A DNA stretch of 9,771 nucleotides, taken from assembly GCA_900552285.1 (NCBI GenBank), contig URYV01000056.1, positions 1-9,771 of the forward strand, written 5' to 3'. This DNA comes from an uncultured Oscillospiraceae bacterium. GTDB lineage: Bacteria; Bacillota; Clostridia; Oscillospirales; Acutalibacteraceae. The notes beneath the pieces are model-generated. The model was given only the letters and a program-made list of their open reading frames with translations. It had not been told where the DNA came from and did no database searches. Of the stretch, positions 1-5,933 are shown piece by piece; position 1 is the stretch's first letter, and each line of letters starts with the position of its first letter. Both the position numbers and the translations under genes were made by a program.

Positions 1-1
1 T

Positions 2-1303
2 AGGAACGGCAAAATTTTTTACACTTCTATTACTTCTTTATCGCACATCAGTAAAATCACAAAGCTTATAATAAAACGGCTGAAGGCCGAGCGGGGTGAG
101 CAATGGGCAGCCGATTTTGCCGAAAATTTCCGCCTTGTAAAATTCGACGGCAGCCGCTTTGTCTTTGCCTATTCCGACAAATCGGCCTATGAAATTTTTA
201 TGAGCGACGGCATAAATCCCCTGAGAACCGCAGCAGCCGCCGCCTGCGGAAAAATGCCCGACATAAGGTTTAAATACGAGCCGAAAAAGGCTAAAAAAAG
301 AGCCTCCTCTTCAAAGCCTGCCGAGCCGATTTTCGACAGCGAGTTTGACACCGAGGTGCGCCGCGTGAACTATAAAAAGGGCATAAAGAGCATAATCGCC
401 TCATTTATTTGCATTGTGCTTGCCTTTTTGATTGCCGTGGTGGGCATAAATTATTTTGCAAACAGAAAATTCAAGGAAAATTTCTATTCGCTGAGCCTTA
501 AAAACACCTTCGACAATTTTCGCATAATTCAGCTTTCCGACCTTCACAATTCAACCTACGGAAAGAACAACAAGGAGCTGACCGACCGCATTTCAAGGCT
601 TGCCCCCGACATAATCGTCATGACCGGCGACTGCCTTGACAAAAACGGAAGCGAGGACGAGATAACCGAGCTTTGCACCGCCCTTGCAGCCGTGGCGCCA
701 ACCTATTATATCTACGGCAACAACGAGTGGCAGCGCTCCTTCGACTGCGGCGAGACCCTTGAGGACATCGACGGTCTGACGGGAGGAAGCGACGGCGGCA
801 GAGACGCAAATAAGCTTTATTCCGCCGACAAAGGGCTTAAAAACGCCCTCGAAAAAACCGGCGTCAAGGTGCTTTTCAACAGCTCCGACATTATTGAAAT
901 CGGCAACAACAGGGTTAAAATTTTCGGAACGCTGACCTCCAACCCCTCGGCCTTTTGGCCCTATGCGGGAGATGAATTTTATAAATTTGTCAGCGAGGAC
1001 ACCGATTGCGTAAAGCTGTTTTTGTGCCACGAGCCGCTGCTTTTCGAAACCCTTTACGAGGATTTTTGGGGAGACCTTGTGCTTTGCGGCGACACCCACG
1101 GCGGAGTTGTGCGACTGCCGGCTCTCGGCGCCCTTTATTCGAGGGATTTCGGACTGTTGCCCGAACGCGCAGACCACTTTATCTACGGAAAATATAAGGC
1201 GGGAACTTCCGACCTTATCGTAAGCTCCGGACTTTCAAACAAGGGCTTCCCCCGCGTTTTCAATCAGCCCGAGCTTGTAATAATCGACGTCAACAAATAT
1301 TGA
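2..1303 (+). CDS. Membrane-anchored metallophosphoesterase with DnaA_N-like cytoplasmic region (5'-partial)
   Basis: The reading frame is open from base 2 to the TGA at 1301-1303 (433 codons) and has no ATG, GTG or TTG before the ATG at 200. That ATG has no Shine-Dalgarno sequence, and the codons before it read as good protein, so I take the gene as truncated by the window edge rather than starting at 200. Numbering from base 2, residues about 20-95 resemble DnaA domain I. A basic, serine-rich linker follows, then one transmembrane helix (about residues 128-150, with Lys/Arg before it, so N-terminus inside), then a calcineurin-like phosphoesterase of YkuE type outside. Metal-site motifs are D180-x-H182, G-D210, GNNE 239-242, H343 and GDTHGG 363-368. 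The family normally has GNH(D/E) and GHTHGG, so two His positions are changed. Members cleave phosphomono- or diesters, often in envelope lipids; the substrate here is unknown. It lies 14 nt ahead of the first Wzz-like gene. The phosphoesterase call is firm; the DnaA_N call is tentative. Confidence 0.85.
   Translation, partial: RNGKIFYTSITSLSHISKITKLIIKRLKAERGEQWAADFAENFRLVKFDGSRFVFAYSDKSAYEIFMSDGINPLRTAAAAACGKMPDIRFKYEPKKAKKRASSSKPAEPIFDSEFDTEVRRVNYKKGIKSIIASFICIVLAFLIAVVGINYFANRKFKENFYSLSLKNTFDNFRIIQLSDLHNSTYGKNNKELTDRISRLAPDIIVMTGDCLDKNGSEDEITELCTALAAVAPTYYIYGNNEWQRSFDCGETLEDIDGLTGGSDGGRDANKLYSADKGLKNALEKTGVKVLFNSSDIIEIGNNRVKIFGTLTSNPSAFWPYAGDEFYKFVSEDTDCVKLFLCHEPLLFETLYEDFWGDLVLCGDTHGGVVRLPALGALYSRDFGLLPERADHFIYGKYKAGTSDLIVSSGLSNKGFPRVFNQPELVIIDVNKY
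62..280 (+). other. DnaA domain I-like region within the phosphoesterase gene
   Basis: In frame 2 this stretch encodes a helix (IIKRLKAERGEQW), a beta pair around LVKFDGSRFVFAY, a helix, and an ending like CGKMPDIRFKYEP. This matches by eye the order and spacing of the DnaA N-terminal domain: helix, turn with G, helix, then a G..x..i.F.v strand. In E. coli DnaA the equivalent pieces are LARLQDEL, LSDNTLALYAP and CGADAPQLRFEV. In DnaA this domain mediates self-association and binding to helicase or DiaA-type partners, so here it might be a protein-interaction module on the cytoplasmic face. The similarity is weak at residue level and rests on pattern only. Confidence 0.45.
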
Positions 1304-1304
1304 T

Positions 1305-1312
1305 AGGAGGTG
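1305..1312 (+). promoter_or_regulatory. Shine-Dalgarno site that decides the start of the first Wzz-like gene
   Basis: The sequence AGGAGGTG sits 7 nt (counted from AGGAGG) before the GTG at 1318. An in-frame ATG at 1300 overlaps the upstream stop as ATGA, but using it would place this near-perfect ribosome site inside the coding sequence, where it would read as IGGG. GTG at 1318 is therefore the better start. Confidence 0.85.
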
Positions 1313-1317
1313 GAACC

Positions 1318-2700
1318 GTGCTTTCTCAAATTTTAAAGGCGGCCGCTCTTGCCGTTCCGGCAGTTGTGCTTGTTTTGGCAATTGTCTCGGCCGTTAAAAA
1401 GATACGAAATCAAACCAAAAGCCAAACCAAGGCGCGGCTTAAAAAGCTTCGCCCCTTCCGCTTCTCGGCTCTTTTATTTGCCGTTATCATCTGCCTGACC
1501 TACACCGTGGGCATTTATTTCGACACGTCAAAGCAGGCGTCGGCCGTCATAAGCCTTAATTATGCCGAGGCCTCTCTCGGTCAGAACGCCAACGGGACGA
1601 GATATAATATGTCGGAAATAACCTGCGACGAGGTTATCGAGCGGCTGATAGAAAAGGGCGGAATAGACGGACTGACCGCCGACGAGCTTAAAAGCTGTTT
1701 TTCGGTGTCGCCGCTGACGCAGGGCAATTCCTATTCAAAGGACGAATATCACATAACCACCGAGTATCAGATAAGCTACACCGCCGGCAAGAAGAGTCAG
1801 AAATACGATTCGAGAATGCTTGTGCAGCTGCTGTGCAATTCCTACCGTGACTATTATTTCGACAAATATGTAAGCGATTTTCAGGTTAAGCTTGACACCC
1901 TGTCGGGAGAGGTGGAACAGCTTGATTATATGGACGCCACCGACCTGCTCTCCAAAAAGACCAACAAGATTTTGAACTATCTCTACGGCCTTCAGCAGGA
2001 AAATTCCTCCTTCATTTCGTCAAGCGGCGCCACCTTTGCCTCGGTCGCCTCAAAGGTTTCGACCTTAAATTCGGCGCAGATAAGCGATATGCTCTATTCC
2101 TACATTCTGCAAAACGGAATTTCAAAAGATACGGGACTTTACCTCAACCGTCTCGAATATATCAACAAGCAGCTTGATTTCGACCGTCAAAAGCTTCAGC
2201 AGTCCTATGACATAACCAATTCCGCCGTCGCAAAATACGACAAGGACATGGCAAGAATAGTGCTCGTCCCCACCTGGGACAACGACGGACAGTATTATAT
2301 GGGACGCACCAAAATCGGTATCGATACCCTTTCGGTTCAGTCGGTGTCATACAGCAAAGACATTGCCTCCCTCGAGAAAAGCATAAAGGACAATCAGCTT
2401 AAGATTTCCAAGTTTTCCGAAAGCACGGGCAACACCGAGCAAAACAGGCAGTATATTTCCGAGCTTATAAAAAGCACCGAGCAAAGCGTGGAAAAGCTTG
2501 CCGAGGAGGCCCGTCTTATCGGGCAGGAATATTATTCCGGTCAGATGAACCAATGTATTTCGGCAACGGTATATGCAGGCTCGGTATTTTCAAGGATAAA
2601 GACCCTTGCGGTTGTGTTCCTCTTTGCATACGTTGCCTTTTGGGCGAAAAAATCCGCAACCGAAATTTCGGCTTCGGAAGACAGCGGCGACAGGGTATAA
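1318..2700 (+). CDS. Wzz-like chain-length determinant protein with three membrane helices
   Basis: The product of 460 residues resembles the Wzz/polysaccharide co-polymerase family, which controls chain length of surface polysaccharides from the outer face of the membrane. The start is GTG, chosen because of the AGGAGG site just before it. Predicted segments are a helix at residues 5-26, a strongly basic loop at 27-48, a helix at 49-68, a long extracytoplasmic part, and a last helix at about 429-443 with a short cytoplasmic tail. After the second helix comes QASAVISLNYAEASLG, closely like the start of the extracytoplasmic domain in the next gene. The region around 2150-2520 is polar and rich in heptad-like Leu/Ile/Lys, consistent with the coiled coils of this family. 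Usual Wzz proteins have two membrane helices, so the N-terminal one is extra. No tyrosine-rich tail or kinase domain is present. It sits between the phosphoesterase gene (14 nt gap) and the Wzz-GGDEF gene (36 nt gap). Family assignment is by pattern; role in length control is inferred. Confidence 0.72.
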   Translation: MLSQILKAAALAVPAVVLVLAIVSAVKKIRNQTKSQTKARLKKLRPFRFSALLFAVIICLTYTVGIYFDTSKQASAVISLNYAEASLGQNANGTRYNMSEITCDEVIERLIEKGGIDGLTADELKSCFSVSPLTQGNSYSKDEYHITTEYQISYTAGKKSQKYDSRMLVQLLCNSYRDYYFDKYVSDFQVKLDTLSGEVEQLDYMDATDLLSKKTNKILNYLYGLQQENSSFISSSGATFASVASKVSTLNSAQISDMLYSYILQNGISKDTGLYLNRLEYINKQLDFDRQKLQQSYDITNSAVAKYDKDMARIVLVPTWDNDGQYYMGRTKIGIDTLSVQSVSYSKDIASLEKSIKDNQLKISKFSESTGNTEQNRQYISELIKSTEQSVEKLAEEARLIGQEYYSGQMNQCISATVYAGSVFSRIKTLAVVFLFAYVAFWAKKSATEISASEDSGDRV

Positions 2701-2736
2701 AGGACCCTTAAAAAGCACGACAAAACGGAGATATTT

Positions 2737-4614
2737 ATGGAAGAAAAAAAGATTTTCAAATATATAAAAAGGCTGCTGCCCTTTGTGTTCATACTTTCGG
2801 CGGTTCTGTCGGTTCTCATAAACATTTCCCTCACAAAGGAAAGAACCTATTCGGCCTCGGCGGTCATAAACTATAACTATGAGTCGGCCGAGCAGGGCAA
2901 AACCCCCATAGACACCGACCTTGACGTCAACGAGATCAAATCGTCCTCTATTATGAGCAAGGTCATCGACCGCCTTTCGCTGTCCGACGGTTATTCGGCC
3001 GACAAGCTTTCTTCTCGGGTGACCGTGACCGAGGTTCCCGACCCCGACAAGGAGGCTCAGAAGGAGGCCAAGCTCAAGGAGGGAGAGGACTATACCTACG
3101 TTCCCACCACCTATATTGTGGAATTCACCGCCACAAACAGCGAGGGCAGAGAGTTTGCCCAAACCATGCTTGACGAAATTCTCGACACCTATTTTTCGGT
3201 TTTCGGAGAGAATTACATCAACGTCGACCACATAAGCAACAACATAGACAAAATCTATGACAACGATTACGACTATATCCAAATGGCCGAGCAGATCGAC
3301 GACACCATCGAGCAGACCATAAACACCCTTTATGACCGCGACAGCGCCTATCCCTACTACCGCTCCACCGAGACCGGCACCTCCTTCGGCGACCTTATCG
3401 ACGAGTTCACCTTCATAAAGGACGTTACCCTCAAGGATTTGTTTTCCAAAATCTATCGGTATCAGATAACCAAAAGCAAAAGCCTGCTCAACGCCGATTA
3501 CAACACCCGAATCGACAACAACGCCATAAGCGGCTCCAACGAGCGCGCCATGTTCGACGATGTGGAAGAGGTCATCGATGCCTATGTTTATAAAATGCGG
3601 GAATCGGGCAACACCGACATCACCGCCGACTACATTTTAAACGAGGTTCACGAGAAGGACATAACCGACGGCGACGGCAACGTCATAACAAAGGGCGACC
3701 AGACGGTGACCTATGACGAGCTTATATACGCCTGGCGGGATCACGACCTTAACGACGCACTTGCCGCAATCGACACGGCCTATTGCCGTTATGTGCTTGA
3801 CACCTTCAATTCCTGCACGGGAGCCTGCGGGGGAACCTGCGGCGGCTCCGACAAAACCTGCACCCAGCTGTCAAATCCCGATTATGCCGCCGAGGAGCAG
3901 GACGTTGCAAATTCCATAAAGGAAATGTCGGACAAGCTTTCCGAGCTTTATGACCTGACGGTCAGCACAAGCAGCGAATACAACGAATATCTCGGCTGCA
4001 AAAATATTTCCATTCTTTCCACCGCCTCCACAAGGGAGAGCATAAACGTCACCCTTTACAGCGTGATCGCCTTTGTGTTCATCATGGTGGTGTGCTGCGG
4101 CGGACTTATCGTTTTCGGCCGCATGAACGACATTGTCGTTTCCAATTTCTATATCGACAAGGCCACCGGCTTTTACAACCGCGCCTATTTCGACAAATAT
4201 CTCCAAAAGAACAGCCGCACCATTCTCGACGACGGCACGGTCATGATGTCATTTACCATAACCAATCAAAAGGAGATAAACGCCCTGCACGGCCGAAAGG
4301 CGGGAGACGAGGTCATCGAGCTTTTTGCCTCCGCGCTTAAAACCGTGTTTTCAAAGAGCAAATGCATGGCGGTTTACAACGGAAATTCCCATTTCATCAT
4401 CGTGCTCGAAAAGAGCGACGCCATAACCGCAGAGGACCTTGCGGCAAACTTCGAGGTTGCCCTTGAAAACCGCGAGGAATGCGAAAAAATCGAAATTAAA
4501 TACCGCGCGGGTATTGCCGAGACCTTCAGAGAGAGAATCAAATCTCCGAGAGCGCTGCTTGTGGAGGCCATTAAAAACGGCAAGAATTTCGAGGTCGGTC
4601 CAAAAGAAAACTGA
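2737..4614 (+). CDS. Wzz-like polysaccharide co-polymerase fused to a degenerate GGDEF domain
   Basis: The product has 625 residues. The start is ATG with a modest GGAG site at 2727-2730, 6 nt upstream. A membrane helix at residues 11-32 is followed by a Wzz-type domain beginning SASAVINYNYESAEQG. A long extracytoplasmic region then contains four clustered cysteines (C360, C364, C368, C375). A second membrane helix spans about 440-462, and residues about 474-621 form a cytoplasmic GGDEF fold. That fold is recognisable from ATGFYNR at 476-482, KEINALHGRKAGDEV at 512-526, a GIAE motif, and a closing IKNGKN. The signature loop reads GNSHF (549-553) instead of GG(D/E)EF, so diguanylate cyclase activity is not expected. 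No RxxD inhibitory site precedes it. The likely role is chain-length control of the polysaccharide made by the downstream genes, with the cytoplasmic domain acting as a sensor or partner surface; this is inference. I know of no characterised protein with this arrangement, but that is not a search result. Confidence 0.82.
   Translation: MEEKKIFKYIKRLLPFVFILSAVLSVLINISLTKERTYSASAVINYNYESAEQGKTPIDTDLDVNEIKSSSIMSKVIDRLSLSDGYSADKLSSRVTVTEVPDPDKEAQKEAKLKEGEDYTYVPTTYIVEFTATNSEGREFAQTMLDEILDTYFSVFGENYINVDHISNNIDKIYDNDYDYIQMAEQIDDTIEQTINTLYDRDSAYPYYRSTETGTSFGDLIDEFTFIKDVTLKDLFSKIYRYQITKSKSLLNADYNTRIDNNAISGSNERAMFDDVEEVIDAYVYKMRESGNTDITADYILNEVHEKDITDGDGNVITKGDQTVTYDELIYAWRDHDLNDALAAIDTAYCRYVLDTFNSCTGACGGTCGGSDKTCTQLSNPDYAAEEQDVANSIKEMSDKLSELYDLTVSTSSEYNEYLGCKNISILSTASTRESINVTLYSVIAFVFIMVVCCGGLIVFGRMNDIVVSNFYIDKATGFYNRAYFDKYLQKNSRTILDDGTVMMSFTITNQKEINALHGRKAGDEVIELFASALKTVFSKSKCMAVYNGNSHFIIVLEKSDAITAEDLAANFEVALENREECEKIEIKYRAGIAETFRERIKSPRALLVEAIKNGKNFEVGPKEN
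3814..3861 (+). other. Cysteine cluster in the extracytoplasmic loop of the Wzz-GGDEF protein
   Basis: Residues 360-375 carry cysteines spaced C-x3-C-x3-C-x6-C within a Gly-rich stretch (CTGACGGTCGG), flanked by further single cysteines on both sides at about residue 350 and in the later YLGCKN. The tandem-looking ACGG/TCGG units and the Gly content suggest a loop rather than core fold. It could be a disulfide-bonded knot or a metal site; the sequence does not decide. Confidence 0.6.
4156..4599 (+). other. Degenerate GGDEF domain (GNSHF)
   Basis: Aligned by eye to PleD, N515 and D524 match the guanine-contacting N335 and D344 with identical spacing, and K512 matches K332. The two Asp of the DxD metal motif are replaced by T507 and T509. 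The signature loop is G549-N-S-H-F553, which removes the catalytic Glu and the second metal ligand. The C-terminal triphosphate-binding Lys appears to be Ile. The fold markers ATGFYNR and AGDEV are well kept, so the domain should fold and could still bind a guanine nucleotide without turning it over. Confidence 0.75.
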
Positions 4615-4632
4615 ATTCAAAAAAATTTAAAA

Positions 4633-4640
4633 GGGAGGTG
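4633..4640 (+). promoter_or_regulatory. Strong Shine-Dalgarno site of the Wzy-like gene
   Basis: GGGAGGTG lies 7 nt (from GGAGG) before the ATG at 4646, in a 31-nt gap that is otherwise A-rich and has no hairpin. It supports the start and is stronger than the sites of the adjacent Wzz-GGDEF gene and the GT2 genes. Confidence 0.85.
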
Positions 4641-4645
4641 ACGGA

Positions 4646-5923
4646 ATGGTAAGCGAAGCGCGAAACGCGGTCATAAAGATATATTTCACCGTGCTGCTCT
4701 TTCTCATGTATTATTTTATAAACGAGACCGCCTTTATCGGCGGAATAGGTATTACCTACCGTCATCTTTTCGCCCTTGCCGTCATTTTTTCCGCCTTTGT
4801 GTATTTTCTTTTCCGCCCCGATGTTGCAGGGGCGGTGACTTCGATAAAATCGGCGCTTGTTTTTGCCGTGCCGCTGCTTGTGGTGCTGCTTTCCTCCTGT
4901 CTCGTGTGGATAATCGACAAGAGCGACATAACCACGATTTTCCGCGGAATTTCGGGCTGCTTTATTTACACCAACTGGCTGTCCTGCGCCCTTGCGGCGG
5001 GAGCCGTGCTTTATGTTTTCGGCAAAAACGGCATATGGTATAATCTTGCCGCTATCGTTGCGTCAAACCTGCTCATGATTTTGACCATAATAATGTCCGA
5101 CGGGCTCGGCACCTTCATGAAGGAATTTTTCGAGCTTATAGCGAGCTTTGCGTCAAATACCGGCGATACGATTGTCAAGGCCGAAATTCACGAGCTGGCC
5201 TTTTGTCTCGGCGCGTATATAATTTATATGCTTTATAAGCCCATAAAAAAGGCGTGGTTTTGGGTGCTTTTTTCACTTGCGCTCTTTTGCTTTGCCGCGG
5301 CCTTCAAGAGAATTGCCATGATTGCCATGGCGGCGGTTTTTGTCATAAGGCTCATCACCCTTTTGGCGGCAAGGTTTTCAAAAAAAGCCGAGCGGCTTTG
5401 CGTCAACGTTGTTATGGCGGTTTGCGTCGTCGCCCTTATAGGCTATATATGGGTCATAAAGGCCGACGTCTTTTCGGCCATGGAAAAGGCGGGTATAGAC
5501 ACAAGCGGCCGAGCTTTTATTTACTCTCACGTCAATAATTTCTATGAATTTTCCCCCTTCTTCCCGGGCAACGGCATCGGCTTTCTGACCTATCAGCTGA
5601 GCGAGGTGCTCAACATCGGCGTTTCGGCGGTGCACAACGATTTTCTTCAGTTTTTCGTGGATCTGGGCTTTTGGGGATATATACTTTGGCTGCTTTCCGT
5701 AACGGTTTTGCGAACGGGCTATTTCGGTCGCGGCGGCGACAACGATTCGGCGGTCATAACCGCCATGCTGACGGTTTATCTGATAATAGTCTCAAGTACC
5801 GACAACACCATAAACTATCCGCTGCTCACCACGACCATGGGAGTTATCATCATGGGAAACAACTACACCGCCCGAAAAGAGGAGCGGGAGCTTTACTTTG
5901 AAACGCACCCTCTTGGGGCTTAG
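4646..5923 (+). CDS. O-antigen polymerase/ligase-like membrane protein (Wzy type)
   Basis: The product has 425 residues and is mostly hydrophobic, with roughly ten to twelve membrane helices. The family either polymerises lipid-linked repeat units outside the membrane (Wzy) or transfers finished glycan to an acceptor (WaaL-like). The order of features fits the family: paired helices at the N-terminus, a basic FKR turn at 220-222, and then a large outer loop. That loop holds SGR at 287-289, FPGNGIG at 306-312, and VHNDFLQFFVDLGFWG starting at 329. The G-x-G-I-G element followed by HN-x-x-L-Q and a glycine-rich helix is the usual Wzy_C signature, with H330 and R289 as candidate functional residues. 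It follows two Wzz-like genes and precedes glycosyltransferases, which favours polymerase over ligase in a Wzx/Wzy-type pathway. The exact linkage made cannot be read from sequence. Confidence 0.85.
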   Translation: MVSEARNAVIKIYFTVLLFLMYYFINETAFIGGIGITYRHLFALAVIFSAFVYFLFRPDVAGAVTSIKSALVFAVPLLVVLLSSCLVWIIDKSDITTIFRGISGCFIYTNWLSCALAAGAVLYVFGKNGIWYNLAAIVASNLLMILTIIMSDGLGTFMKEFFELIASFASNTGDTIVKAEIHELAFCLGAYIIYMLYKPIKKAWFWVLFSLALFCFAAAFKRIAMIAMAAVFVIRLITLLAARFSKKAERLCVNVVMAVCVVALIGYIWVIKADVFSAMEKAGIDTSGRAFIYSHVNNFYEFSPFFPGNGIGFLTYQLSEVLNIGVSAVHNDFLQFFVDLGFWGYILWLLSVTVLRTGYFGRGGDNDSAVITAMLTVYLIIVSSTDNTINYPLLTTTMGVIIMGNNYTARKEERELYFETHPLGA

Positions 5924-5928
5924 AGGTG
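5922..5928 (+). promoter_or_regulatory. Shine-Dalgarno site that decides the start of the GT4 gene
   Basis: AGAGGTG overlaps the TAG stop of the Wzy-like gene and sits 5 nt before the ATG at 5934. An in-frame TTG at 5898 would add twelve residues (MKRTLLGLRGEK) inside the upstream gene. The ATG start gives MKILLVNKF, the standard beginning of a GT4 Rossmann fold. Confidence 0.8.
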
Positions 5929-5933
5929 AAAAA

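Noticed and set aside
67..72. Perfect TATAAT, a possible -10 box
   Set aside because: No TTGACA-like element lies 16-18 nt upstream, no extended -10 TG is present, and it falls inside a frame that reads as protein continuing from the left edge.
91..105. GGGGTGAGCAATG, resembling a ribosome site plus ATG at 103
   Set aside because: The frame opened at 103 closes near 190 with a Cys/Arg-rich product, while frame 2 across the same bases has family-like sequence.
200..202. ATG 200 as the true start of the phosphoesterase gene
   Set aside because: There is no Shine-Dalgarno sequence before it and the upstream frame continues the same domain, so the start is probably outside the window.
593..1177. 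Antisense open frame opposite the phosphoesterase
   Set aside because: It is opposite conserved catalytic motifs and shows no domain; a shadow of codon bias.
2701..2736. Possible terminator or promoter between the two Wzz-like genes
   Set aside because: No inverted repeat followed by T-run and no paired -35/-10 elements in the 36-nt gap.
2590..3282. Long antisense open frame of 230 codons opposite the Wzz-GGDEF gene
   Set aside because: It lies opposite two well-supported genes, has a low-complexity Val/Gly/Asp-rich product typical of a reverse-strand shadow, and no ribosome site or recognisable domain.
4615..4645. A-rich gap before the Wzy-like gene as a terminator
   Set aside because: The run is of A rather than T on the coding strand and has no stem before it; it mainly holds the ribosome site.
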